In this document: positions 1 to 10,662 of the stretch, piece after piece
Layout: every line of letters begins with the position of its first letter
Numbering within the stretch: the first letter of the stretch is position 1
Origin: Bathymodiolus brooksi
Lineage: Eukaryota; Mollusca; Bivalvia; Mytilida; Modiolidae
Reading direction: 5' to 3'
Assembly: GCA_963680875.1 (NCBI GenBank)
Contig: OY804578.1
Coordinates: 99,291,689-99,355,688 of the forward strand
DNA: 64,000 nucleotides
The notes under the pieces: generated by a model
Told to the model about the DNA's origin: nothing
What the model saw: only the letters and a program-made list of their open reading frames with translations
Database searches by the model: none
Position numbers and translations under genes: made by a program

Positions 1-300
1 TCATTTCAATAAATACCGTCGTGTTACATTTGTCCCGAGGCAATCAACATGTAATATTTACAAAATAAATAGTGTATCCTTAATAATTTGACCATTTTAT
101 TTTATCTTCAAGACGATCAGGATAAAAAAAAACAAAGTTAATCGTCATTACATAAACAAATTACATTTGTACGTCACAATTTTTTAATTTAGGATGAAAC
201 TAAGTTATGTCATGTCAGTCAGTGTATTAGCATAAAAAAAGGGGGGGGCTTGGAACGATAACTGTATTAAAAAAAAAAATTTTTAATTTGTCCTGGTCCC
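1..300. other. AT-rich stretch, no gene seen
   Basis: Low-complexity AT-rich DNA with an A run and a G run near 235-290. No coding frame or recognisable repeat end was seen. Confidence 0.5.
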
Positions 301-304
301 CTTT

Positions 305-1135
305 TTACTAAGGTATACTGATGATACTGTTTTGTTCAGTGAAAATGTTCATGAACTTCAAAATATGATTAATGTTGTAAATGTATGTTCAAATGAATAC
401 AATCTACATGCAAATTTGTTGAAAACAAAAGTTGTCATTTTTAGAAATCGAGGTAATATTAAATCATGCAGAAGAAAAATGGTATCTTATGGGGAATCCA
501 TTGAAATATGTAATGAATTTATGTACCTTGGACTTGGTATTTTGTTAAATTATAATGGTGTTTTTACTAATACTCAGAAAATGTTGTCCAATCAAGTGAA
601 AAAAGCTGTATTTAGTTTACTTAGTAAAATTCAGGATGGAGACTTTGCTCTCACTTTTTGACACATATGTAAATAGTATTGTAAATTATGGATGTGAAAT
701 GTGGGGCTTCCATAAAGGGATATTGAGACAATACATTTTTTTTTTAAAAGAGTATTGAAAGTGAGAAAGAGTACTTCAAATTATATGGTCTATTTTGAAC
801 TTGGGAGATTCCCGTTGTATATAAACAGGTATTGTAGAATGTTAAAAATATTGGTTTAAAATTTTAAAAACAGAAAATTGTATACTTAAAAATTGTTATG
901 AAGATATTGGTTTTTTTTAAAGCCAAACGATAAACTAAATTGGGGATGTAAAATACGAAATACATTGTGTAAATATGGTTTTAATCATGTATGGCTGTCA
1001 CAAAATGTTGTTAATGTAGATATATTTATGTTAGAATTTAAGCAGCGAGTTATAGATACTTTTTTAAATGAGACAATGTCTTTTTTTGAAGAATCGCCAA
1101 AATGTCATTTCTATAAGTATATATATATATGATGA
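305..1135 (+). mobile_element. LINE reverse-transcriptase remnant, middle part
   Basis: Decayed non-LTR retrotransposon. The frame opens with YTDDTVLF, a variant of the catalytic YADD box, followed by the usual K-T-K-V-V-I-F stretch and a YLGL motif. After a frame break near 655 the reading continues with features of the post-RT region (NYGCEMWGF, then FELGRFPLYI). Several frame changes and stops are present, so it is a pseudogene. The missing C-terminal zinc knuckle is found 1.3 kb further on at 2400-2764, which suggests one copy split by inserted DNA. It resembles the longer RT frame at 28968-30711 in the same window. Confidence 0.75.
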
Positions 1136-2399
1136 CCATAACCTGCAATTTTATTTAAAGTTAAGGTAGCACTATACAAAGATTTTTTTCCTCCAATCTT
1201 CCATCTGAAAACAGCTGTAACTTTCTTAATATTGCATCCAAATTAACAAATGAGGTACCATTTGAAAGAAGAAAGATATATCTTTCCACTGATTATAATA
1301 TTATTAGTATGCAATTAGTTGCAAAATCTTAATGTATGCACTTGACCAAAATTAGCTGTTTCATGTTTATTCAAATGGTAAAACTTTTTACAATTTCTTA
1401 ATCAACACAGCGTGACCTCCAAAACGGTGTCTCAGATTTTTCCTGTGATGTTTTAATCTCTCTTAAAGCCCCATTATGTGTATACAGCCTGACTTCATAA
1501 GATGTCACCAAATTTAATTGTGTGTAGAATTTGCTCTATTAATTCTATCAGAAATCCGAGACACGGTGTTGCAGATAATAGGTCTAAGAACAACATATAC
1601 CAAAACCAAGCCTCTAGGGGTACCAATGCAGGAGCTAATTTCATTCAAAGTCGACATTTTATGTCAAAAATTGTAGTGGAAAAATCCCAAAAGTTGTAAT
1701 TTTCGTCTTGGTACCCCATTTTCTTGAATTAAAGTCACAAATGTGCCATGGGAACACTATAGGATTGACCTTGAATCATAAATCAACAATGAATTGACCA
1801 GAAAGATAGAATTTCTTCACACAAACTCTAAATATAGCTGGAAAATGCACACCCTGTGCAGTAAAACATGAAATTGGCGGGAGAAGTTACATCACTCTGA
1901 CCTAGCTTGAGGTTAACTGCCTACTGATAAGGTCAAAATTCCACCTCCACTGACCAGACGTGACCACTAATTATAACAGGAATCATCTGGAACCTTAGTT
2001 TGCTCATTATGTGTATTCTTCCCTTTTAGTTGGATTTTACTAAATGAAAATTATACATTAGATATTTTGAAATAAATTCCATTGCAAATAACTAATTTAT
2101 TTCTTTTGGTATTGATGAAAAGTTAGCTACATCCATGCTGCTTTCCCCTTCATTTAATGGAATCTTCCACAAAAATGGTCAGTGGTCATAAAACTATCAA
2201 ATTATCCAATAGATAAACAATTAAGGACGCCCACTTGTTTTTATCATCTCTGATTCAAGCACATGTGTTTATTTACAAAACTAACTAAAAGTAATGCTCA
2301 TTAATGGTACATCATATCTGAATTATTTTTTCACCTGTGTATCAAGAATATTATAATCAAGGACGTATATAGAATCTTATATACGTCCTTGTTATAATA
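1136..2399. other. Non-coding DNA splitting a LINE copy
   Basis: No convincing coding frame. A TTAA-GGTAGCAC start near 1165 resembles the ends of a repeat seen also at 44546. A perfect short hairpin lies at about 2353-2395, with arms reading AAGGACGTATATA. The stretch separates two parts of what looks like one LINE, so it is probably inserted DNA. Its exact ends were not resolved. Confidence 0.45.
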
Positions 2400-2764
2400 T
2401 AATAAAAATTGATTAAAAAAAATTTTGATGAAAAAATATCAATTTACCTTAATTATATGTTTTAGCCACTTATTAGTAGATATCGCTTACATGCACATAG
2501 CTTTAAAAATATTGAAACTGGTAGATACACATGCTAGATTTTGTAACATGTGTAGCAATAATGATATAGAAGATGAGTATCACTTTATTTTAGAGTGTAG
2601 TAAATATGTGGAAATTCGTAGAAAATATATAAAACCCTATTATTGTATCAACCCATCTGCTTTTAAACTAACATACCGGTAGTTATTATTTGTTCAAAAT
2701 ATTAAAGAACTTAACAATCTTGGAAAGTATTTATATGTGGCTGAAAAAATTCGTAATTCCTAAA
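2400..2764 (+). mobile_element. LINE C-terminal zinc-knuckle remnant
   Basis: The frame contains ARFCNMCSNNDIEDEYHFI followed by LECSKY. This is the Cys-x2-Cys...His...Cys knuckle found after the RT domain of many LINEs. The frame then runs to a stop near 2761 through KYLYVAEKIRNS. It is best read as the end of the LINE that begins near 305. It shares the same arrangement as the end of the 28968-30711 element. Its start is uncertain because of the insertion upstream. Confidence 0.7.
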
Positions 2765-3408
2765 TTTATATCATGCTCCGTTATAATTATGTATTGTGTA
2801 TAATGTATCATGTATTGTTTTTGGAATAAAGTATTATAATTAGAGAAAAAAAAACCCAGTGAGGATAGATAGAAAAGACTGGGTCCGCTTCTGGCCAGTA
2901 TGTATAACAAGCGAAAAACTGGCACACCCATCACGCAAAATTATCATTATATAACAGAGAAGAATAAAGGTATATCGGCTTATAAGATGAAAAGACTCGA
3001 GCTTCTCTGCAATTTTAATTAAAAACTACCGGGTTTGGGTTAAGGTTATTGTGTTTAACGCCACTTTCAACAATATTTCAGCTATATCGTGACGGTCAGA
3101 TTTATTGGTGGAGTACCCCGAGAAAACTAGCGTGATATGGTAACAGATTATCATTATTCATCGTTAAATTATTTTGTTCTGTATAAATCAGTTTGTGATC
3201 AATATTAGTGGTCATGGTCAGACTAACAGGAGTAGCCCCGGATATACAAAGCAATAAAATTGCAAATGGAATTTAACCTCAACTATTAACACAAATTACC
3301 TACATCACGGATGGTAATACACAATTGGCGTTGTACATGTAGCTTTATGTTTTTAAATTGAAAGCAAATCCACAAATTCCACTTTAACCGTTTTTATTAT
3401 TTTTTCAG
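2765..3408. other. GPCR upstream region with a short SINE remnant
   Basis: Mostly featureless AT-rich DNA. A minus-oriented SINE-1 fragment lies at about 3035-3130: GTGTTTAACGCCACTTTCAA, then a stretch ending in a partial TTTATTGGTGGA motif. A polypyrimidine tract ending TTTTTTCAG at 3400-3408 looks like a 3' splice acceptor for the exon that carries the GPCR. Confidence 0.5.
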
Positions 3409-3472
3409 AAAAAAAACCAGAACCCAAGCAAGAGGCAAATAACACCTGAATTTTTCATGTAAATTTGGAAGT

Positions 3473-4633
3473 ATGTCTTGGTTAAATACCTCCGACCCCG
3501 AGGAGGAGTTAATTCGTCTTAATGACAAGAAAGCTTTGTTTTATTTACCAGTAATTATTTACATGCTAATTCTGATGTTCGTAGGAACTTTCGGAAATAT
3601 TTTAGTTTTCTGTGTTTATTTCAGCAAACAAACAAAAACATCGTCACATTATTTCATTCTTGCTCTCGCCATGTTGGATTTGCTCACGTGTTTGATTGGA
3701 ATGCCAACGGAAGTTGCCGATCTTCGATACCCATATATGTTTTACGCTCCTGCAGCATGTAAACTCTTGAGATTTATAGAATCTGTTTCGATAATCGGAT
3801 CATCGATTGTTTTAATTGCAGTTGCATTCGACCGATACTTTCGTATTTGCCGACTTGGCAGACAAGTGACAGTGAAACACGCGAAAATGGCATGTCTGGT
3901 GTCTGTGATAATTGGACTGTTAGCTGCATGGCCTGCCTGTCTTTTATTCGGGGAGAAGAGTGTCGATATCGGAATAGAAGGGGTTGAAGCAATTGACTGT
4001 TCAACGGACGATTCTGTCAGAGGAACTATATACCCAATGTTATATTATGGATTTTTGTTTTTGATCTTCATCGGGTGTTTTATATTTTTTACTGTGATTT
4101 ATTTACGAATCGGAATTGTTATATGGAAACGTAAACGAGCAAAAATCGGTAGCAAAATTGGAGAAAAACTACCCGAAACTCCCATGGGAAAGGATAAACC
4201 GTCTACAGATCACGTGTCCAATGACCCGATTAGTACTGAGATGTCATCTGAAAACGACGGAAGCTGGGAAAGCGAAAGACGGAAATCAACGATTTCTGCG
4301 CGGGCATTCAAAAAACAAAGTTCTAAGAATCAAATAAAGGTGACTCGAACTACTGTCGTATTGTTTGCTGTGACAGTGGCTTACGTCATAAGTTTTCTTC
4401 CATTTCTCATCGTCATGGTTCTACGAAGTACCATTCAAGACTTCGAAGATCATTTATCGTCTGCTGCAGAACTCGTTTACAAGTTTTGTTCCAAGTCATA
4501 TTTCATCAACAATGCCATTAATCCATGTATTTATAGCTTCTTAAACTTAAATTTTAGAAAAGATACAAAGAATTTAATCAAAAGAATTCTAGCTTCGTGT
4601 TGTTGTAGGAATCGTGCAGGAACGACTGTATGA
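3473..4633 (+). CDS. Rhodopsin-family (class A) G-protein-coupled receptor, orphan
   Basis: A 386-residue seven-helix receptor in the plasma membrane. Helices lie near residues 22-50, 58-80, 96-118, 139-160, 186-214, 293-318 and 337-358. Class A landmarks are visible: GN at 41-42 in helix 1, LALAMLD ending at D69, C96 and C176 for the extracellular disulfide, DRY at 120-122, W153 in helix 4, FLPF at 308-311 in place of the usual CWxP, and NPCIY at 350-354. N5 is in an NTS glycosylation site. Loop 3 is long and rich in Lys and Ser, and CCC at 376-378 may be palmitoylated. The coding region has no intron; a CAG acceptor at 3406-3408 suggests a 5' UTR intron. The overall look is that of a peptide or amine receptor, but the ligand cannot be named. 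Gene identity within class A is not resolved. Confidence 0.9.
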   Translation: MSWLNTSDPEEELIRLNDKKALFYLPVIIYMLILMFVGTFGNILVFCVYFSKQTKTSSHYFILALAMLDLLTCLIGMPTEVADLRYPYMFYAPAACKLLRFIESVSIIGSSIVLIAVAFDRYFRICRLGRQVTVKHAKMACLVSVIIGLLAAWPACLLFGEKSVDIGIEGVEAIDCSTDDSVRGTIYPMLYYGFLFLIFIGCFIFFTVIYLRIGIVIWKRKRAKIGSKIGEKLPETPMGKDKPSTDHVSNDPISTEMSSENDGSWESERRKSTISARAFKKQSSKNQIKVTRTTVVLFAVTVAYVISFLPFLIVMVLRSTIQDFEDHLSSAAELVYKFCSKSYFINNAINPCIYSFLNLNFRKDTKNLIKRILASCCCRNRAGTTV

Positions 4634-4769
4634 ATTTATTCAAAAGTTTATTTGTGAATTATAGAATTCATATTCTAAAAATGCTATTGTGCAATAATAA
4701 GTTTTATTATTAATTAATTTTGATTTATTAGCCTATATATGGTCAAATTTGTCAATACAATATAAAAAC

Positions 4770-5066
4770 TTTCATTGGGCCAATACGGCAAAAACCAGTC
4801 CAATACGGATATTTTCCGTATTGGCCCAATTCCAGTCAGTCCAATAACAGCTAGATCGGAATACACTAGACGTTTCGACAATTGCAAGGAAAAGTCCCGA
4901 GAGATATTGGACTGGTTAATTAATAAAGGTATCATTACGTGGTGTTTTTCATATTGGCGTAGTTATAGGTCCTCGGTCTGCTGTATTGGCGTTCGGCTGC
5001 GCCTCAGGCCAATACAGCAGGCCTCGGACCTATAACTAGGCCAATATGAAAAACATCCCGTAATAA
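4770..5066. repeat. Nested palindromic element after the GPCR
   Basis: Two stacked inverted repeats. The inner one at about 4933-5064 pairs ATTACG-GTG-TTTTTCATATTGGC, then TATAGGTCC, with the reverse complement on the far side of a centre near 5000. A smaller one near 4775-4835 uses GGGCCAATACGG and CCGTATTGGCCC. It is probably a MITE and may be part of the receptor's 3' UTR. No target-site duplication was read. Confidence 0.7.
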
Positions 5067-5232
5067 TACTATAATATTCTGTTGAATGTCAATATTTATA
5101 ATGATTCAGTATTAAAAGATATTTAAAAACATATAAATTGGATCGTGTGAGTTATTGATACTCTAAAGATCGGATATTTTCATTAAAAAGAGCTATTTAC
5201 ATGATTAAATGTTGAATAATTTTGGCAAGTAC

Positions 5233-5340
5233 TAGCTGCGGAACCGTAGGTCTTTAAATAGTCCTTGTGCTGTTTTAGTGATATATGCCGACCATATGGT
5301 CCGGAAAAGAGGACAATTTAGAGCTACGGTTTCGCAGCTA
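5233..5340. mobile_element. 108-bp MITE with 9-bp target-site duplication
   Basis: The ends are TAGCTGCGGAACCGTAG and CTACGGTTTCGCAGCTA, an inverted pair with one mismatch. The sequence GGCAAGTAC occurs directly before (5224-5232) and directly after (5341-5349). This is a perfect 9-bp duplication, as left by Mutator-like transposases, although the family is an inference. The interior has no coding capacity. Confidence 0.85.
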
Positions 5341-5699
5341 GGCAAGTACATGGATTTATAGTAGTATTTTACCGCGAAAAAGATATGCCTTGAAACCCGG
5401 TGTCTACTTTTAAGTTACAAACTGCCAAAATTAAAACAAAAACAATCCACAGGATGTATATTCTTCTATAAGTAGTAAGCAAATATATGGACGTAAATTA
5501 ACATACCAGTGATCGATCGAGACTATCCAATGTTATACAAATTGAAATACAAGGAAACGGCGCCTTTATTACTGTTCTACGTTTCACAGTCACAGTTTAA
5601 TAATGAGCATACCACATACCATAAAATAAATATACAAGGCCTTCTGAACTTTCTTCCTTTAATTTTCCAAAGTATTACCAAAACCATTGTCACCTTACT

Positions 5700-6012
5700 T
5701 GAGATATCTAGCCCTGAACGGGTCGAACCAAGGACTATGAAATAGGCATTTGTTGCTTATCTGCTGAGCACGCAACACTTAAGGAGTAAGAACAAAGACT
5801 GGTTGTCTTGCAAACAGAATAATGTGTCCGAGTGGAGCGACATGTCTACCCGTGCAATTTTGTTTCAGTGAGCTAACACTATAAAAATCCAACTAAGCAT
5901 GATTGTCTTGTACAAAGCGAACATCATCATCATCTAACTGATCAAAATGTAACTAGTTCTCGCCAGGATATAGCTGGAAATTTTTCATTTGGCGTTGAGC
6001 AATAATCATTGT
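5700..6012 (+). repeat. SINE-2 copy, plus orientation
   Basis: A degraded copy of the second tRNA-headed SINE family. The recognisable parts in order are AACAAAGACTGGTTGTCTTG, GGAGCGACATGTCTACCC, GTGAGCTAACACTATA and the 3' domain GGATATAGCTGGAAATTT followed by TTGGCGTTGAGCAATAATCA. The same parts appear in reverse order on the other strand at 37475, 42630 and 48430. Confidence 0.7.
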
Positions 6013-6219
6013 ACCATGAATGCATTTTTTTCCCTTTGATCTGTTTATGGTTTATATATACCAAAATGTAAGCAACAGCTAAGAACTATGAAATAATACA
6101 CGCAGATCATACGAGATATTGCACACTTTAAATATGGGCTGTAGTTTTATTACACTGAGAGAGTCGTGCAATAATCCACGACCTAGATATGATTTGAATA
6201 ACTTCATGTTACAAATCCG

Positions 6220-6310
6220 TTATACCACGGTTTTCCGAGTTAAACAGTTAAATAATCTCACGGTTTGCGCTCAATTGTTTAACCATTTAACTCGGAAAAG
6301 CGTGGTATAA
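6220..6310. mobile_element. 91-bp palindromic MITE
   Basis: Left end TTATACCACGGTTTTCCGAG and right end CTCGGAAAAGCGTGGTATAA are inverted copies. The match continues inward through GTTAAACAGTTAAA and its imperfect partner. No gene inside. Confidence 0.75.
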
Positions 6311-6529
6311 GTATTACTTTACTTACTCAATAGAGATAACCATCAAAATAACTGGAGGTACATCTAGTTAGTGTCATGTTATTTATGACTTTTTCACCAA
6401 GGACAGGTAAGTTAATTCACATTTGACCTGGCCGGTGTAAATTATTTTGAAGTAATTTATTCCATCCATGCAGATGTGGTGAATGACTTCTGTGTTCAGG
6501 GAAACTTTCATGGCGTGTGTTTCTCAGTT

Positions 6530-6804
6530 GAGAAAGGACCGCCCTTTTGTTTTAACTTTTAAAAAAGGTGCGTGTGTTGTTTCTCCTTAGCTGGAAAATG
6601 GTTTTCCACAAGAAACAAAAAAAAAATCAGTTAATTTGTTTACATGAAAAATCGATAATTATCTGAAAATTTTAACAAAAATTCTTGTTGTAAACTGCAG
6701 GGTCAGATTATTTTTGCATCTTTCAGGTTATTATATTTTTTCTATAAAATTTGGCGACAGAATTAAAAAAAAACCAGCCCCCTAAAAGTTAAATGGTCGT
6801 TCCC
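6530..6804. repeat. Diverged Harbinger-like MITE, third copy
   Basis: The right end AAGTTAAATGGTCGTTCCC followed by TTA matches the ends of the two clear copies at 20536 and 33839. The left end near 6535 (AAGGACCGCCC) is only loosely similar. The left boundary is therefore uncertain. Confidence 0.4.
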
Positions 6805-7289
6805 TTAGGCATTCTAGACCATGCTCTTATTATTAAGATTTGTTTAAATGGCGCTAAGTACTCTTGTTCTGATCAGCTGCTTCACAAGGTTGTGAACAAA
6901 AGTATAAGTATACAAGTTTTCTATAGAGTGGATGTATATATAATAGGTTCAATATAAGGTCTATAGAGGTTTTTTTAGCGACATAATATATATAGAATAA
7001 CGCAGTCATGAGACAGACATTATCGCTAGTATCACAGCGAGTCCGATAGGCAGACTGATATTCAGGATGTCCCATAAATTCCTATGTATAAATCTCAAAT
7101 TGTTAGTGATAGTTCAGTTTGTCCAATCATTTGTTCTACTTGCGCTTGAGTGAGTGAGGGAGTGATTGTTGTTTCACGACAAATGAGCAGTTTTCAGACA
7201 TGCATGCCATGGCTATAATAAGTTACTTTATGATGAGTTGATTATACATGTTTTGAACTAGATCATTTTTTAAATAAATGAACACATCC

Positions 7290-7735
7290 AATGGGTATTA
7301 CCAAGGGCCTCTTGAACTTAGATGTATCAAACGCCATGGATCAGATCGTTTGTTGAACAAATTTTTGATGAAAGATTGTGTAATGCCGTATTTTTGTACT
7401 GGGCCTGGCTTGATGCCATTTTAATACCAATCTTCAAATCCGGAGAAACAAACTTGAAGTATTAGCTTTGTCAGCAAATTAGGTAAACTTTTTACCATAA
7501 TACTGAATGGTAGAAGTGAGCAACTGTTAATGAGTGAGTGAGTGATTCTTGTTCAACGCCAACTCAGCAATTTCCAGCTATATCATGGCAAACTGTTAAT
7601 GCTATTTTCATCATACGCACCATGTAGTTTTCGAAGCTCTTATAGTACAGCTGATGCTGCTTTTTTTTGTCCATCCTACAGGAGTGGCAGACTAATGTTT
7701 AAGAAAACCCCGAAAGGATGTAAGAATTAAATATG
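7290..7735 (+). mobile_element. LINE RT fragment interrupted by a tiny SINE
   Basis: A degenerate RT finger region: LDAILIPIFKSGETN, then readable pieces matching the common S-LGKLFT-ILN stretch, broken by stops. At 7533-7587 a 55-bp piece of SINE-2 is inserted. The remaining coding sense after the insertion is weak. Confidence 0.55.
7533..7587 (-). mobile_element. 5'-truncated SINE-2 insertion with 13-bp duplication
   Basis: Only the 3' domain of SINE-2 is present, from GAGTGAGTGAGTGATTCTTG to the GCTATATCATG stretch. It is flanked by GCAACTGTTAATG (7520-7532) and GCAAACTGTTAATG (7588-7601). The flanking repeats show a target-primed insertion that stopped after about 55 bases. Confidence 0.75.
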
Positions 7736-7739
7736 GCTG

Positions 7740-9580
7740 CTCTTTAAAATGTTTTCAATATATCAGCCGAGCGAGGTTTTATATATACATTTGTATTTAT
7801 ATGAAAGTGACAAACTAAAACGCTATTATCTAATGGAGTTTAGTTTTATTTAGGGTATATGATTTGTTTATATAACTGATTACATGTAGTACTTGTAGGT
7901 GGCAAAGAGTAGGTGTGATTTATTAATACTTTATATAAAGAAATCAATGTCAAACGACCCCGTCTTTAAGATAGCTACCGATTTTCTTAAACATTTAAAA
8001 GGTAAATTGTGATAACTACAAATTTTCTTGAGCATTTAAAGTTAAAACCGCTGTCTTAAGTTACATATAAGATTAATGTTGTACGGCAAATGATTTATTC
8101 AAGCTTAAAAATAAATGTAGCCTTGAATCCACTGTTTATGCGGTATGTCAACTACCATAGAACATAAGTTGCATAATGATGTGATTTTACCCACAGACGC
8201 TTGTGTCATGGAGTTATCCCCCTTTTTTCTTTCCGTATAGATTCGTTTGTAATTTCTCTCTTTTTCCTTTATTTAACATGTTCGTGTCCATGTTCATGGA
8301 ATCTTATGGTAACAGCAAGTTGCAGATGCCGATATTACTAGTATTTGAACTCGCCTGCTCAATTCATTATGCTGCTTTTAAAACAAATAGTGGTTCATTT
8401 TGCCGAATTAATAATTCGTTATATCGATTTGTCAGTTCGTTACAACTAGTTTTAAATGTATTATCACGATTTCGTCATTAATTCCCACTAGAAGATAAAA
8501 TAGTGAAAAGGGTTTATTCATGAACATGACGAAAGCTCATTATCCAGAAATAACAACGATGAATCATGAAATAAAATGAAATAACCAATCAAAACCCAAA
8601 CAACAGGCAACATGTGCTTCGAAAGAGATACTATAAAATACACGTGAATTATGTCTTCTATTTATTGCATTGCTGTTGGAAATCCGGTTATCATGATGGC
8701 TGGGATCTCATTAACTAGTTTATCAGTGTCAGATTTTGTGCATGTCGGATGTGGGGTCAGAAACTGGCGTTGAAAGATTCTTATGTGGTTTACTGAAGTA
8801 CCGGTATATATTACAAATATTTTCGTAAAATTAACTGTTTGTGTGTGTGTATTCAAATGAGAGAAGAGTGTATAATTACGTTTACACAACATTTCTTGAA
8901 TTCAATTGTGTAGAATCAACATAAAGATCATATTTAGCATAACATAACTCACATTGGCGATTCAAGATGGGGGCGTTTAGACCTTTCGTTAGGAAATTAA
9001 AAAAACCAGTTAAAATAGACTATAAAATCGGTAAAAATTAGGCTAAAATCCCTTTAAAAATTTGTGGATCCGCACCTGATTCACTTTATTAACATTGATG
9101 AAGTCGCAAATTTTAACATTCGGAAATATTCTGAAAACTTAACACATTTTAATTTTTCCCTTGCGAGATTCGACGCGGAAAGAAAACATCATTTTACTGT
9201 GTCTTCTTTTTCACAAGGGAGGATTTTGAAGCGGAATGAGTTTAGTTTAAACATATTTTATTGTCTTATAAATGTACAATTAGATTGGAAACACATACAT
9301 GCCAACTCTACCGATTTACGCGGTAGTCTACCGATTTTTTAAGCCTTCTACCGCCTACCGATTTAGAAAAAAATGTAAAAAAATTTTTTATCGTGAATTG
9401 TTCACATGTTGATTATTCTTGTAGATTTCTAAGACGTATAAATGTGTACAAATCCAAATTATTTAGGCCCTTTCCGTAATCGTTTCCCTCTTTAATTTGT
9501 ACCGGAAACTTCCATTGGTCAATTCTTTATCATTAAGCCAATCAGAAACTGTATTTAGAATAAAGTTTTGAAGCACTACA
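7740..9580. other. Intergenic, no gene seen
   Basis: AT-rich DNA with short chance frames. A small run of CTACCGATTT-like repeats lies at 9309-9362. The frame at 9064-9342 has no recognisable domain and sits in low-complexity DNA. Nothing else was recognised. Confidence 0.5.
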
Positions 9581-9814
9581 TTTTGAACTTATGACGCCTA
9601 AGCATATATATACAGTAGAACTTCGCTCGCTCGAACTCGAAGGTACTGTCAAAATATGTTCGAGCTATCGGAAGTTCGAGCCACCGAGGTCCCGTAATTT
9701 TAGACAGAAAAAAATCTTGTTCTGACCCGGCCCGGACAGTTTCATTACCTATATATGATAACTGATGCACAGTAAAACTGGCCTTTCTCGTAAAAAATAT
9801 TTAATCATTTAAGT

Positions 9815-10662
9815 TCAAGTTCAAGTTCTTTATTCACTCGGACACATATATACAAGTGTAACAAGAGGAATATTATACAAAATATTTTACATAATGACGG
9901 ATATAACTAACCTAAAACAATACAGCCTCAGAATATAATTACAAAACATTTTGCAATTTAGATATAAATAAGACAATGTTTTCAGAACCTTAACATTACA
10001 CAAAGATAACAGGCCTTTCATTTTGTACATGTTTGCATATCTAGTATAATAAATTGGAATAAATTTACATCTAAGCCTTTGTACATCAGCAGAGGTACAT
10101 TCAAATAAAAAATGAAATTCAGTACCTAAACCAACATTACACAGATGACAAATACGTTCTTCTCTGGGAGTATTCGGCCATCTTCCAGTTTCTATTGGAA
10201 GCTTAATGTTATTGCATCTAAACTTTGTTATCATGTTTCTCTCATGTGGTAATAATTTTAATAAGTATTTCTCTAAATTAAATTCATTTTTAAATATGCC
10301 ATAAAATTCTCCCCTAGAAGAGTTCTCAATTTGGCTAAACCAGTTTTGAATATATTGATCAGTCAGATTTTGCTTAACAATAAATTTTAGTTGCACTGAA
10401 TGAACTGGCTGTTGTTGGTTCCATAGATAATTAAGCCCAGTTTTCTCAAAAATTGATTTGATAAAATTTAGCCACTTAAATTGAACATTATCAATAATAC
10501 TCAAATTAACCATAATCTTATATACAATACAACTAAGTTTCTTCTTGCTTGAAATAAGTCTATTCTAAAAATTTACAATCCTTAATTTTATATATAATAT
10601 ATCTATTGGTGTTCTACCAAGTTCTCTGTATGTCATAAAATTTGGAGTAGTGGTTCTAACAC
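9815..10662 (-). mobile_element. LINE remnant A, C-terminal part
   Basis: The minus-strand frame ends with the knuckle ERICHLCNVGLGTEFHFLFE followed by C. Upstream of it lies KLPIETGRWPNTPREER, which closely matches the KLPIEHGRWNNIPREN block of the element at 28968-30711. Further upstream, after a break near 10540, NFMTYRELGRTPI is readable. The 3' end carries a tail of ACTTGA repeats (9813-9832) after an AATAAAG hexamer, typical of LINEs with microsatellite tails. No RT core is present. Confidence 0.8.

Noticed and set aside
9064..9342. 92-codon plus-strand frame
   Set aside because: No motif or neighbour supports it; the surrounding DNA is low-complexity and repeat-like.
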